Shown here: piece by piece, positions 44,801 through 59,492 of the stretch
How the letters are laid out: every line of letters starts with the position of its first letter
Position numbering within the stretch: the stretch's first letter is position 1
Assembly (NCBI RefSeq): GCF_024713975.1
Contig: NC_091116.1
Location: 14,543,682-14,607,681 of the forward strand
DNA from: Paralichthys olivaceus
Taxonomy: Eukaryota > Chordata > Actinopteri > Pleuronectiformes > Paralichthyidae
Length of the DNA stretch: 64,000 nt
Direction: 5' to 3'
Position numbers and translations under genes: made by a program
The notes under the pieces: generated by a model
The model's database searches: none
Told to the model about the DNA's origin: nothing
What the model saw: only the letters and a program-made list of their open reading frames with translations

Positions 44801-47800
44801 TATCACTGAGTACATTACTGTTAAACAAACACTTCACTGCTGCAGGTCCACACTTTAAATTCCACAGTTTGTTTTACAGTCAAATGTTTCTGACTCTCTT
44901 GTGATGTCATGTTTTTAAGTTTCCTTCGGTGTCACTGAGCCATCACTTTTATTTTGAAGGAACAGTATTCAGATATAAAGCAGGATAATGTGGATCTTCT
45001 CTGTAAAAACTCCAGAGTTTCAAACAAAAGCCTGAAGCTCGACCAGAACACATCATCACAGCCGTCAGCTCAGGGGCCCACAGGGGGGCCACTGCCCTGA
45101 TTACTCTGACAGACACGAAGCAGGGCCACAAAACACCAACTGATCGTTTGAGCAGATAAAGAAGGCTCACTGATCTGAACACGAAATAAAATCTATGACG
45201 TGACATTTGTTTTACTGCAGAAGAAAGAAAACTTCTTCCTGCTCCGTCACTTCGATAAATTTTAAAGACGACACATGTTTACTGATACACTTTCAATTCC
45301 CTGAACATAAAGTCCATGTTTCTAGAGGAGGAGGAGGTAGAAGAGGACAAAGAAGAAGAAGAAGAAGATGAAGAAGAGGAGGAGGAGGAGGAGTAGTAGT
45401 AGGAGGAGGAAGAAGAAGAAGAGGAGGAGGGGGCTCTCATCTGATTGGTTCTGTAAGAGTCTGCAGATGGGCTGGTGGTCATCATGACACACGTGAACAC
45501 ATGATACTCAGTTACTCAAAGTTTATAGTAGTAATGTAACTAAGTACTTGCTATATTTGTACTATGTATTTTATGATTCATGTTATCTATTAATATCAAT
45601 ACTACATTCAGTGAATAATATAATTAAAACTCAAAAACTGAATTAGTTTTCTACTTTAAATACATTTGAATCTTTTCTAGTTTATCTTGTGAAATAAAAG
45701 TTAAGTCTACAGCTGCAGTAGTTTTACTCTGTGTTGTTAGTACTTTACGCTTGTTTGGTAACAGCTGCTAATGCTAATGTTAGACATCCAGCATTAACAC
45801 TATGCAACTGTTCAATTTGTGTTTCAGGTTCAACACTGCATCAGAGTAGCACTTGGGTGCAGTGCATGCTGGGAAGTAAAGAAGGTAGGTAAATAAAGCA
45901 CGGAACGATGAACACGAGGAGAAGAATCAGTGTTTGTGTTTGACTGTGATTCTCAGAAGTGAATCTGCTCGTATCTGAGTGTCTGGTTTCTGTGGTGAAA
46001 TGTGCTTTCTGAAAACTGCCCGAGGACACACGAGGAAAACCCCGTTCAGGACTCATGAAGTCACCAAACCACACACTTTAGCTCCACATGTGCTTCCAGT
46101 CAAATCCATCAGAGAAACTTTAATCTGCTCCAGACTGTCCCACCCACCCCGCCTGCACACCCCCACAGAGGAAACCAACCCCCCTGCAGCAGAGGGTCAC
46201 TTCAGGATGGATTATGTAACATTGACTCGTGTGTCGTTTTACAGGGTAAAGAGGAATAATGACTTTTTCTGATGCTTCAAACTCTTTTTATTCGTATTTC
46301 GCCAAATCCTAATATACATCATCTCCAGGCTCTTTACTTAAAAGCTTGAAAACAAACCAACAGTTGACTTTAACTTCTGCTGTCGCTGCAGCTTCATCCA
46401 CACAACTGCTCTGTTTAACTGCAACTGAAGCCGTCTCTGTCCACATGAGTGTTTTGTCTCCGCAGTTTTAAAACTTAAACGGGTCGAGCAGCGTTTAAAC
46501 TCTGGAGAAGTGTGGACACCATACGTTTCCGTAGCAACAGTGATGAGTTTTTAAACAAAGTCGTGTGGATTCAGCCTCAGAACATCAGATGTATCTTTAT
46601 TGATGTTACTGACTATAGGGGGCAGTGTTTACTACCAACACTAATCTATTAGTAGAAGAAGAGACAGATGAACTGATGTTCTTTGTTTACTTTTTTTTCA
46701 GCATGCTGTGTTTTCTGGATCATCTGCAAAGTCGAGCGACGGCAGAGACGACCTCTGACCTTTGCAGGTACCAAAGACTCAGTTTCTGTTTCCTGTGTAA
46801 AACAAAGACTGAAGTGTCCAGTCAGTCATCAGCTGAGTTTAGAAACTGATCCTGGATCAGCTTCTTCACTCGCTCACAAGAAAAAGAGCAACAGAGTCAG
46901 TGGGAAAACCCTCGTGCTCCAGAGGTCACATGACCCTCGACAACAGAACCAGTAGAAGCATCAAACTGGGAACATCATCTTTTCTGTTTCTCTTCTAAAT
47001 CCTCCCTCTCTACTTCGTCAGCAATTCTTGGATGCTGCTGAGCTGTTGCCGTGGTAACACTCTGTTACTCACGATGCTGCTGGATTCTCTGGAGTTTTCC
47101 TGAGTCGAGTCCAACGATGTAATGAGACGTTCCAGCTCGTTAGAGACAAACGCAGCTTCAGCCAAGATTCTGTTCTTAGTGCGATGATCTCAATTCACCT
47201 CCGTCCTGATGTTTGATGTCGTGTCACATGTTCAGGTTTCAGGTCAGAGAATCTGCGGCGCAGTGATGGTGCGATTGTCAGCTCGTCCAGCCAGCGGAGG
47301 ATGAGTCAGTCCGTCCATCAGGAAACGCACACAAAGACAAAACAGCTGCTACGGCAACTGAGAAGAGTCAAACTCATCTGAACCAAACGTTGCATAACTT
47401 GGTTCCAATGAACGCGACCACGTCCAGGGTCTGTTCTCAGGAACGATGAGAAACTGAGATTTCACAGTGCGCTCGCAACAGGAGGTTGATGACGCCCCCA
47501 CCAGGCTGGAGTCAGTCACTGCTCTGTAAGACCTGCAGGAGTCAACCAATGATAGCAACGACTCCTGAATCCCTGAAAACCACGAGAAAACCATGGCAAT
47601 CACATGGCGCCTACCTGGAAACACACAAGCCCAGGCTACATTCATGTGACTTCTTTTAGTTTGAAAACTCATCACTGTTGCTATGGTTACACCTGGCAGA
47701 GTTTCCAGCCTCTGTTTGAGGGACTTGTGTAAACTGCTCTCGTGTTAGTTTGAAAACTCTGGTTTTTGTTTTAGTCCGAACACAAACTGAGGCTTTAGCA

Positions 47801-49319
47801 AGGTGGAGGTTTGAACTAATAGAAGTTAGGAATCAGCGGTGACTCCGATCAAACCTCCTGTTCTTCTTCATCCACGTGTTTGTTCTCGTCTCACCTTCAT
47901 AACCAGAGTTCATTGAAGGGAAACAGAGAAATCCTGAGTGGAGGAAGATTAATGGAGCGTTCTCGATGTTTGAGCCTCGACAGCAGCTGCAGCCTGAAGT
48001 TAAAGGAGAATTAAACCGTTTTTAATAGAAGATGCAGCTGATTCTCATGCCTGCACCAGGATTCAGTCCCAAGTTTAACGTTAAGAGTTTCAGCTGGACT
48101 CTGACTCTGGGTCCTCATTGTGAGGTCAGGCCTGAAAATATTAATGACTGATAATAAAGTGAACATGTGGTCGTTAAAGGATTTAAAGAGCTTGGTCAGC
48201 GTTTCTCAAACACCAGCGCTGGGTTGACTCCATCTGAACGGATGACTGGACATGAAATGTTGGACCGTACCAACTTTGATTTAGAAATAAGTGGTTTATA
48301 GCAGCATGAGCACAAAGTAACATCAGATGTGAAAACAGTTTCATGTGAGTTTCACAGTCACACATGATAAACATGGATGAAAGAGAAGCTGAACCTCACC
48401 GGACTCAGTTTTAAATACCCAGAGATTTAAATCCTTGTGTTTACTGCTCACTAATCGGCTGCTGTAAACCATCCTCAACCAGCTCGATTGTTCAGTCATT
48501 ATTTACAATAATTCATTTATTTAAAACCCTGTTGTGAGTCAACTGTAATATCACTTTACATCAGGTCATCAGTCTAAAATATATCAAATTATATGTACAT
48601 CCCATATCATCACAAGTTGTCTCAATTTTCACATCAAACATCGTGATCATTGTGAATAAATGTAAAATACAAGTTCCTTCATGATAAAATCTAACTTCAG
48701 TAAAAATGTGTCAACGGCACAATGTCTGAAAAACAAAAGTACACATGATGCAGCGTTTTGTAAATGATCATAAGAAGTTTAGAATTATTTAATTATTGAT
48801 TATTTTAATGAAGCTGATATCAATCAATTTTATCGAGATCATTATTTGTTTGGAGATAAAGTGAAATCTAACTTAATCTGCTTTAACACAATAATCCAAT
48901 AATTCAGCTGTGTTGGTGTCATGTTCAGTGAAACAGAAGAATTCAGATTAATAAAAGCTGCAGTTCATTATATTACTTACTTCCTATAATGAGGGTTATT
49001 ATTACATTATTCATCAGTCACATGCATGAGATTTAAAATAGACTAAAGGCTGCCCCCTGGTGTCCAGTTGGATTTCTGTGAATTCAGTGCATCAGTGTTG
49101 AGCAGCTGAGTAATACTTCATTTCATTCTTCGTTAAAGGTTCCTGCTGATTATTGATCATCAGTTGTTCTTTAAATAAGCTGCCGTGGATTGATGGAGCT
49201 TCACTCTGGATCTCCGTCCATGTTTGATGTTAATTTCAGAGTTCACATGTCCAGTGTTTGTCTTTGAGCAGAAGAGGTTCTTCAGGTCTCACATCTGTCA
49301 CCAGTGAACTGAAAGGTTC
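41879..49319. other. Interval between abi3bp stop and adgrg7 stop, copy B
   Basis: Same content as 4057-11494: inverted-repeat arms at 41973-42125 and 45171-45323, AATAAA at 43343, possible promoter 43922-44117, exon-like segments at 45828-45884 and 46702-46767. The possible first-exon donor reads ctcag/gtgag here, a better match to consensus than in copy A. Confidence 0.55.
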
Positions 49320-52300
49320 CTACAGTTGTGTGGTGACGTACGTGTCCTCACTCAAGGATCTGTAGCTGTCTTGGCTGGTGGTCTTCTCCTTGGGCCTCTG
49401 CAAGTTGTACTTCTTGTTGCTTGAAAGTTTGATGTTGACCGGTGGCATCTTGACCGAGGAGACATACTTGACAGAGCCCGAGACAGAGTCTCTGAAGGAC
49501 GGCGTTGTGGCAGTGAAGAGGATGAAAAATAGAAATCCCTGAAAGCACAAAGAGCAGGAAGATGAAGGTTGTGTCTTTATTTTGTTTGAAAAAAGCCATG
49601 AAGTGTTCAGATCAACCTAACATTGCCTGTTTGTTATTGGGAGCAGGATGAAGCAGACGTACCAGTGTGATGCCACTGATGCCGAATAAAACCCTGAAGA
49701 CTGTATCGTCTGTGGTGTTGAGGATGATGTATCCAAAAGCAAAAGACAAACCCACTAACACTGCCATAGGAAAACTGGAGCTGTGGAGCACAAAAGGTCA
49801 GAGAGTTAAATGAATTGTTTCTCTACGTTCACACCACCCTCTGTCTCAACGTTTCTCTGGAATAAATTCCTTTTTTTTCTTGATTTTGGAATGATCTGCC
49901 TCAGTAGTCAGCGCTGCATTGCCATCTGCTGGAGCCTTATTGAACCAGAGACTCCCCATGCTCCTGTACGTTGTTGTATGTCTCTGACGAGCATCACATT
50001 TGTGTCGAGTTCCTCAGGTCCTCCACACTGCAGCCATTCAGTTTTAAGTCAGTCTGATCAGTAGTTATTTAGGGAACGGGTGGACAGACAGTCAACGATC
50101 ATTCTCTAAAACTTCTATTAAAATCTATTTTCATCTGGTCCAAACGTGAAATGAGAAGTTCAAGTAGAATCTCAGGTTGTGAAGGACATTTAGATTTGTT
50201 CTTCTGTTGGTTAATGAAGCATGAGAAGTTGTTTGTGATTGTTATGGTCTCGGGTCATGACTCAAATTTAAATTGATTTAAATTGAATCATTACAACAAA
50301 TCTTTCTAGATATTTCACATTCCAAACCTGAACCAATCAAAATTAATGACAGCTCAGTGAAATAAGTAAAAAAGTAAAAGTTTTTGGTATCAAATGCAAA
50401 TCACATTCTGCTACTTCTCAATAGCTCCAAGATATTTTCTGGTAAATTCATAAAAAATCTGATTTGATTGGAATCAGACTGAAACTAGGACTTTAGTTCT
50501 TTGACACACAAACCATCTGTGGATGATGACATGTCTGTTTTTGTGTCTTACCTGGACGGGCAGGGACGTTTCCTGCACGTCCTCAGAGAGATGCGAGTCA
50601 AAATGATGAAATTGTAGATGAGGATCAAAGTGCTTGGAAGGATGAAACCCCAGAACATCGGTTTCCCAAAGTCAAAGTGTTTGTTCTTGTCCAGAGCTGC
50701 GAGCCAACAACTACAGGTTCAAACAAATCATGAATGAGAATTTGAAACTCTGAAGGTTCAACCAGACACTTAAGTAATGTTCAAATAGAAATGAGTGAAA
50801 ATAATCACGAAGGACCCACAATTCCTCTTGTCTGTACGCCAGAGGATTGTCCGGGCGATAGGTGACAGCCAGTGTGATCCCCACGACAACGGCAGGGAGT
50901 CCTGAGACAACACAAAGTTCAACAACTGTTTAAAAGTTTTCTGCAATTTAAATAACGTATTCAGTCGTTCTGTTGAAGAGCCTCATCTGGTTGCCATGGT
51001 AACATCATGATGGTATTGCTAGCAGCATTACCACCTTCAGGCACAGTACTTCACAGTACTACAGTACTCCTCAGTACTACCGTATTCCACAGTACTACAG
51101 TACTCCTCAGTACTCCTCAGTACTACCCTACTCCTCAGTACCAAAGTACTTCACAGTACTACAGTACTCCTCAGTACTACCGTATTCCACAGTACTACAG
51201 TACTCCTCAGTACTACCCTACTCCTCAGTACCACAGTACTCCTCAGTACTACCCTACTCCTCAGTACCACAGTACTTCACAGTACTACAGTACTCCTCAG
51301 CACTACCGTATTCCACAGTACTTCACAGTACTACAGTACTCCTCAGCACTACCGTATTCCACAGTACTACAGTACTTCACAGTACTACAGTACTACAGTA
51401 CTTCACAGTACTACAGTACTACAGTACTTCACAGTACTACAGTACTACAGTACTTCACAGTACTAGAGTACTCCTCAGTACTACGTACTCCTCAGTACTC
51501 CACAGTACTACAGTATTCCACGGTACTCCATAGTACTACAGTACTACAGTACTCCACACTAGTTCAAATGCACCAAATGAACGACCTTGTGGTTCAAACA
51601 TTATATCGTCGGAGGTGAAGACTGCAGGAGTCTGAAGTTCTGAAACAAACCAGGCGTGGAGAGTCCTGAAACCAGGTTTTTGTTAGTAGCTGCCTGAGCT
51701 GTGCGGCAGCGCGTCTACGTATGACATCACAATCTGTGTCCTAAGATGTGAATTACTCCTCTAATGACGTACCCCATCCGAGAGTAAAGCTGAGTTTAGT
51801 CCAGTACTGAGGCGGTCTGGAGTCCTTCTGCAGCTTCACCATCAGATGACCATACAAGCTGATCCACATGAACGTCGCCAGCAGGGAGAAGTGGAGCAGA
51901 ATAGCCACCAAGGTACATGACATGCGGTCCGGTTCCTTGTGTTCGTCAGTGGATGGAATGTCGTTGGACTGGGTGACGATCGGGAACTTATCGTCCGCTT
52001 TTTCTGACTGAACAGCTCCAGAGAGGAAGCTGATGATGAAGCTGAGCAGGCTGCTGCAGATGCTCAGGAGGGCGACCTTTACCTCCGGGTTCTTCTGAAG
52101 TGACTTCCTTTTCAAAATCAAGAACATGAGGTTGATAGAAATTACAAAATAGTCATTATGCAAGAATGAAGTTGTTTGAGAACAACGTAAAATGATTATT
52201 TAAAAGTATAAAACATTTGTTTCATAAAGCAACAAGTTTATTCTAAAATGTCCATCTGATGTTTTCTTTGTATAACTGAATTCTAGTGGTAGAAGAAGAA

Positions 52301-55300
52301 TCAGGTCGTTAAGTAAAGGTGAAAATAAGTTTGACCGTTGTGTCAGCAGCAGGATGTCGCTCATCACAGATTAATCATTGATGAACCTATGTCAACACGG
52401 AACTTACTTGTCTTTTATGACACTGATGACCGTCACAACCAAACCAAGGACTGAGACTGAAGAGCCTAAGATTGAAATCAAACCCAGATCCTCAGCGTAC
52501 TTGTAAATCTCTATGAAGGTCTGAAACACAATCATCTCATCATGTTAAATTATTTCATCATCATTCAAATATAGTGGAGTTTAGTTTGAAACTGGAGAAC
52601 GTGTCGATGCACAGTCGTGACACTCACCTGGAGAGCGGCGAAGTTGGTGGTGTGATTGCAGAAACATCTCATGGCGCCGTCTGAGGCATTTTCTTTGGAG
52701 CAGCCGGCGGTGCTCCAGTCTTCTAAAGTGTAGTTCCAGGAGACGCAGGCGAAATCGTACAGAGACGTCCCGTCCTTTAACTGAAATAGAGGATAACAGT
52801 CTTCTACTTTATTTCGCATTTTTTAAGATTGTCTGGGTCCGACTCGTCCACAACAACAGGAACATGTGGGGACATTCAGACGAGGGGTGGAGCCTGTAGA
52901 GCAGCAGGAGGCGGGACATGACGTCTAAACTCTGCTGTGTAAAGATCAGTGTTGTTGTTTACAGCTCGTCCACACAGCGTCGGCCCTCTTCACCAAAACA
53001 TCTGGAACCTCCTCGTCTTTCCAAGCTGAGGTCTTCTACGTGTACGGCTCCTCTTCTTCATCCTGAGACATTTGTGTTCTTCAGTTTCACGTCCACTCGC
53101 TCACTGGGAAGCTTCCAGAGGTTTTCCTGCTGTTTTCTCTCATGGACTCACTCTGACATTTTACAGATGTTTAACTAGGAGGCTGCAGGAGAAGATCCAG
53201 AACATGTCCAGAGACACTGAATCAGACCTTTGTCCTCACATACAGAACCTCAGTCAAACAGTTTTTGTCTGTTATGGATCCAACATGGCTGCACCAGATA
53301 TTCTTATGGTTTTACTTTCACTATAGATTGTAATCGTCCAGCTGATTAAAGACGCCATAAATGACCATAAATCGTTCCAATGGAATACACATTAACCTCT
53401 CACTCAGTTTTTGTCTGACCTGTCATAAAGACATTTGTCTGAGGATAAGATACTGAGGTGAAAGAGTCACCATCTTCAGAAACCGGAGAAATGAGAATAT
53501 AGAGCAACTTTGGGTCTGTATTCAATCATACTTGCACCTTCTCCATTATTCATTTCCTCTGAGGAGCATCGTCTGGCTTTTCCGTCCCTTCTTACGAGCC
53601 AATCACAGACCAGACTGCTCTGCTGTGTGATTGGTAGATGGTTCAACAAGCTGTTAGATGATATCAGAGAAGGTGCGTCGCTCTTTATCTTCAAGAAGCT
53701 CTTGAATTTACTTGGTTTCACCATCAACGATAAGACACATGAGGAATAAGGTTTTCTTACCGTTGGTGTGAACATCATCTCCACATGCTGCGGCACCACT
53801 CTGTGCCTCTGTCCTTTGACGCTGGCCGACAGGACCCTGATGGTGGTGTGACGTCTCTTGTAGAGCGCCGACCTGAAAAAACGATCGTTCTGGTAGAGGA
53901 CAAAACCCACGGAGATGTGTGACTGCTTCTGATTTCTGTCTGCAGCATCTTCAGAAACAAATTCGCATGTTAGTCACACAGCACACGGCAGAGTTGAGAC
54001 TGTTGTTTCACTTGAGCCTGACAATAGTTACAGTGTCTGCTGATATGTGACTCTGTGAAATGTCTCCAGTGCAGAGGACTCACCTGGTGGAAACTTTATG
54101 TATATCAGGGCGTCGGCTTTGAACCCGTTTTCCACCACAACGGTTGACGTGTTGGTGTTCAGCTGAATCCGATCAGGTACAAAATTGCCAGATGTTCCTG
54201 AAACAAGACGACAGATGTTAGTGATGATTAAACAAACTTAACACACGTCCAGGTAGCTTTGGGGTGGGGCTTGAAGATGCTGAAGATGCCTGATTGGTTG
54301 AGAACTATGGTGTGTTATTTCAGTCAACAGCTCGTAGAATCAGCTTCTTGATTTCAAGTCGATCATTTCTGGTGTTTTAAATACACTTTGTTCCTCTTCT
54401 CTTTTCTGATCAACAGCTGCTGGATCTGAATCTCCATGTTTACCGCTGTGTTGCTTGGTTTATTTAGCGACATTAACAATGTTAGTCTTCTGCGTTGCCA
54501 CCACCTGGTGGACTGGATTAGAATTAATCTCCCCAACCTAACCCAGTGGAAACGCAATCTAACAACCATCTGGAACTTTTGAAGCAGAATCAGTTTGTCA
54601 CTGACCTGTGAGCGACGTGAACTGGACTCCTTGAGTGTCGGCAGCAGCCACTTGAGTCGACTGCAGCACCAGGTTCGGTTGAACCATCTGAGACCTGGAC
54701 GTTCTCAGGTCAGAGCTGAGACTCAGAGACAGCTGATCCAGAGTCAGCGTCAGGCTGCACATTAAAAATATGAGAATAAAACCCTGGAGCTCAAGTCAAA
54801 TACCAACTGAACCCAGCGTGTTGGTGATTCATGTTGAACTCTGGACCTCCAGACTCTCATCTACAGATTTAGCTTAATGTTTCTGTGACCATCAGCTTCA
54901 AAATCCAAGAAAGAGGAAGCCACAAACAAACCCTCGAAACATATACATATATTTGACTATATTTTATATAGCTTTGTGTGATAAGAAATCTTTGTAGAGA
55001 AAAGTTAGTTGACCTCAGAGTGGCGTTGTTTTCCTCGGCGTTGTCCAGAGTGCTGGCGTTGAGCAGCTGACTGACTGTGGCTATTGCTGACATCCTGACA
55101 CTCTGCAACACAAACAGTAGTTGAAAATATCCCGTAACTCTAGATGTTTGAAACTCAGATAAAATCCTGTGTCTTTTGTTTAAAGCGATGGTTGATACCT
55201 CTGTGGCGTTTGGAGACAGCAGCAGTGTGTTGGCGATCTCAGCGGCCGCCGTCACGTCTTCAGTCGTCAGCTCTTCAGGTCTGGACGTCAGAATTTGAGC

Positions 55301-56640
55301 GCTAGTCGCTAACATCTCAGGATTTCCCACAGTGGTGAGCTGAGAGACAAAAGACATCTGTAAGTAAAGATGGACCACATGACGGCTCCTCAAAGTGAAG
55401 CCAAATCATCTTAATCACCCCCCTGGTGGCTGACGGCAGTACAGCTCATTAACCCCTCCTCCTGTTAGCAGATGGGACAATATCAAACAGAGAAAACCAA
55501 AGCAGAAATGAAATATGTTTGTCAAAGATGTTCGTTCTTCTCTCACTGATGTTTGTTCAAGTGTTTCTGATCAGTTTGGTTTGAATCAGTTATTTGATGA
55601 AACATAAACAGGCTGAGTCGTCATGATTGACAGCCGACACTGATCCAATCACTGAAGCACAAACTGACTCAATAGATGTCGTCAGCACAAGATGGCGGCG
55701 ATCATATCTGAGATAGTTTCACTTTATTTCTACGTGGTCATGTATGGTCATTGGTCGTCTTCATATGCTGGACGTTCACACCTGATAGTTTAAAAAACGT
55801 TTGAACTGTAAAAACTATTTCATACATTTTGCAGAATGTCGCTGAGCGTCTGGTCACACCGGAGAAGCTGTGGCTTTTGGAATCCCAGTAATCCATTGTT
55901 GTTGGAACATCTGGTGGCACCCTGAGGTTTTCCAGCTGCATGGAAAAACTCACCAGTGTGTTACGATACAACTACACTGTAATACCATAATATATTTTTG
56001 AAACTCACCAGCGCTGGTTCCTTCGGCACAGACTTCCTCAGAATACGAGAACCAGCTAACAGGTGTGCGTGGGAATTTGAGTCCTTCTAGAATAACGGCT
56101 TTGCAGAAATTTGCTAAGTGGAAACATTTGATGGAGCTGATGTCAACAGTTTGAATCCACAGTTAAAAAAACACAGTAAAAGAAGAGTGAAAGCTCCCAC
56201 AAGCTGTGATATTCAGTTAAATCCAAAGTGTTGGTCAAGTAAACGAGTTCGTTTGTTAAATCTCGTTTTCTAATTGATCCTAATCGTACCTTCAGAGCAC
56301 GTGTCTCCGCCCCAGTCGTCACCACAGAGGCAAACTCCGTCCGATAACTTCCCTCCATTTTCACACACCAGAGGAGGACGAGTAGTATTAGCAGTGGAGA
56401 GAGTAGTAGCAGGAGTAGTAGTAGTAGTAGAAGCAGTAGGGGAGAGAGTAGTAGTATTAGCAGTGGTGGGAGTAGTAGTATTAGCAGTGGAGAGAGTAGT
56501 AACAGGAGTAGTAGTATTAGCAGTGGAGAGAGTAGTAGCAGGAGTAGTAGTAGTAGTAGTAGTAGAAGCAGTAGGGGAGAGAGTAGTAGTATTAGCAGTG
56601 GTGGGAGTAGTAGTATTAGCAGTGGATAGAGTAGTAGCAG

Positions 56641-56673
<33 letters not shown>

Positions 56674-56694
56674 CAGTGGAGAGAGTAGTAGCAG

Positions 56695-56727
<33 letters not shown>

Positions 56728-56748
56728 CAGTGGAGAGAGTAGTAGCAG

Positions 56749-56781
<33 letters not shown>

Positions 56782-56838
56782 CAGTGGAGAGAGTAGTAGC
56801 AGGAGTAGTAGTAGTAGCAGTGGAGAGAGTAGTAGCAG

Positions 56839-56871
<33 letters not shown>

Positions 56872-56894
56872 CAGTGGAGAGAGTAGTAGCAGGA

Positions 56895-56925
<31 letters not shown>

Positions 56926-56982
56926 CAGTGGAGAGAGTAGTAGCAGGAGTAGTAGTAGTAGCAGTGGAGAGAGTAGTAGCAG

Positions 56983-57018
<36 letters not shown>

Positions 57019-57738
57019 CAGTGGAGAGAGTAGTAGCAGGAGTAGTAGTAGTAGTAGTAGTAGTAGAAGCAGTAGGGGAGAGAGTAGTAGCAGGAGTAGT
57101 AGTAGTAGCAGGAATAGAAGGAGAAGGAGCAGGAGTAGTAGTAGAAGCAGTAGGGGAGAGAGTAGTAGTAGTAGTAGCAGCAGTTGTGAACAGAGTAGTA
57201 GTAGCAGGAGTAGTAGTAGAAGTAGTAGGGAAGAGAGTAGTAGAAGTAGTAGGGAAGAGAGTAGTAGAAGTAGTAGGGAAGAGAGTAGTAGAAGTAGTAG
57301 AAGTAGTAGTATCAGGAATAATAGTAGCAGGTGTAGTAGTATTAGCAGTGGGGAGAGTAGTAGCAGGAGTAGTAGTATTAGCAGTGGAGAGAGTAGTAGT
57401 ATTAGCAGTGGAGAGAGTAGTAGCAGGAGTAGTAGTATTAGCAGTGGAGAGAGTAGTAGCAGGAGTAGTAGTATTAGCAGTGGAGAGAGCAGCAGCAGTA
57501 ATAGTATTTGCAGTGGACGGAGTAGTATTTGCAGTAGTCAGAAACATCTCAGGGATAGTCGTTGCTGATGTCTTGTACTGAGCTTCAGTCGTAGAAGCTG
57601 TGATGAGGAGACACATTAATAAGATATAATAATTATTTCCATGTATATATTCACGACACTTGAATATGAGTTATGAGTAATTGTAATTCTATGTTGTTTC
57701 TTACCCAGAATGATGCAGAGTAAAAAGCAGACGTCCAT
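49320..57738 (-). CDS. adgrg7: Adhesion G protein-coupled receptor, ADGRG7 (GPR128)-like, copy B
   Basis: Exons: 57705-57738, 56290-57597, 56009-56086, 55826-55935, 55199-55339, 55014-55102, 54606-54754, 54084-54197, 53761-53948, 52628-52780, 52408-52520, 51773-52107, 50820-50901, 50552-50710, 49663-49780, 49320-49538. The protein is 1129 residues, 31 more than copy A. All the gain is in the Thr-rich stalk, where copy B adds Leu-Phe-Pro-Thr-Thr-Ser units and a Leu-Phe-Thr-Thr-Ala-Ala insertion. The GPS (HTT), tethered agonist and 7TM exons appear unchanged. The first exon encodes the same 11-residue signal core. Confidence 0.8.
51042..51559 (+). repeat. Palindromic AGTACT minisatellite, copy B
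   Basis: Same modules as 13217-13716, rearranged and 18 bases longer. Confidence 0.95.
55408..55733 (+). mobile_element. Non-autonomous teleost dispersed element, copy B
   Basis: Copy of the 17565-17890 element, with one noted difference (gatccaatc for gatccgatc). Confidence 0.55.
56382..57526 (-). repeat. adgrg7: Coding VNTR of the adgrg7 mucin-like stalk, copy B
   Basis: Expanded by 93 bases relative to copy A, frame kept. Confidence 0.93.
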
Positions 57739-58791
57739 GTTGTTGCTCGGCTGCAGATCACGAAGTGTCTCAGACTGAAAGTCAAGTTCATCCACAGCTG
57801 CACAATAAAATCATAAAGGTTCGTCATTAACTGACAGTGACACACCTCTGCACCTCAGGCACTTTATTAACTGATAAGATTCTGTTTATAGGAGCCTGGA
57901 CTCATTTGTTGTTTTATCAAGGTTTAATTTAAAAAGTCGGCTTCACTTCTCCTCAAATCCACAAAACCTCTGGTGTTAAAAACTGAATTTCACTTCAATA
58001 CTGGTTTTATTTTTACTCAGAACTAAAATAACAACAGGCAGTAAGTCGATAAAAGGACAAATAATTATTACTATTCATGCAATAACGTGGTGATAATTCA
58101 TGTGAAACCTTTTTCCTCTGAGGAATCAGATTAGATTAAATCAGAGTTGTAACCTGTGCAGATATGTTAAAAATTAATTTACTAATGAAAACATATTTTC
58201 TTTAAAAGGTTCTCGCGCTGTCATCGGAGAAACTCTGCTCGAATAATAATCTGTCGGTCGCTCACTGTTCAAGCTCTGAGGGGGACAATATATTTGAATT
58301 GAGTTTTGAAAGTGTTGTTGGTAAAAACGGACTCAGTAAAACTAATCAGAAACTGACCTTTGACCTCCTGCAACAAACACTGTGTGTGTGTGTGCGCGTG
58401 TTGGACTTGAACTGATCGATCAGATCATTTAGTCCTGATCGATCCCACGTTGTCAGCAGATCATTGATCAGTTCAAAGTGCTCTGGACCATTGTGTTGAT
58501 CAGTGATCAGCTCTGTCTCATGCTGATTTTGCTCTTTGTTTTTTATCATCACTGTCGTTCTCTGTATCTTATTGATTTTATTATTGATTTATCCTCTGTT
58601 GCATCTTTGAAGTTTAGAAGTGAGCAGACTCTGTGTTGCAGTGTGTGTCCTGCGGGGGGCAGCGTGATCAATCATTAACAGCTGTTGATGATTTATCTGC
58701 TGGTCGGGGGCAGTGGCGGAGGCGTGGTGTGATGGGGGGCGTCAGTAGATGAGCTCGGACTCTGGTGTTTCTTCTTCAGTCTGCAAACGTC
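57739..58791. promoter_or_regulatory. Head-to-head promoter region of adgrg7 and ftcd, copy B
   Basis: As in copy A, with a DR1 at 58354-58366 and an HNF1-like site at 58667-58679. It has a 12-base insertion (attaaatcagag) near 58135 and 3 extra bases just upstream of the adgrg7 start. Confidence 0.6.
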
Positions 58792-59405
58792 ATGGCTCAG
58801 CTGGTCGAGTGTGTCCCAAACTTCTCCGAGGGTCGAAGCCGAGAGGTCAGTGATTCTGATTTAAATTGTATTTATTGATCAGTGATAATCAACGACTCTC
58901 TCAGCTGATGAAGAAGATTCTTGTCGGTGGACATTGAGATGATTTTTATTGAAAGTCTCAGGAACTGTGTGGAACTGAAGTTTGACCTTTGACCTGTTTG
59001 TTCTGTCCAATAGTTAAACCGGTTCAGTTCACATCGTTTACTCAGTGACAGGAAGAAGTCAATCATCACCAGACTTCAAAATAAAATTCAGTTTGATTTA
59101 ACCAGATGTTTCAAACGTTCCTCAGTGTTTCACACAGACAGAATAGAACTTTATTTTTAATCTCAGGTGATCGACGCCATCTCGGCGGCCATCTCCAGCA
59201 CCATCGGCTGCAGCCTGCTGGATGTCGACCCCGGAGCCTCCACTAACCGCACCGTCTACACCTTCGTGGGTTCTCCTGAGGCGGTGGTGGAGGGGGCGCT
59301 GAACGCTGCCCGTCAGGCCTTCAGCCTCATTGACATGAGCCGACACTCAGGTCAGTGAGGCCCTGCAGCCACACGCCAACAGCTGTGACGCAACAGGAAG
59401 TGTTG

Positions 59406-59492
<87 letters not shown>

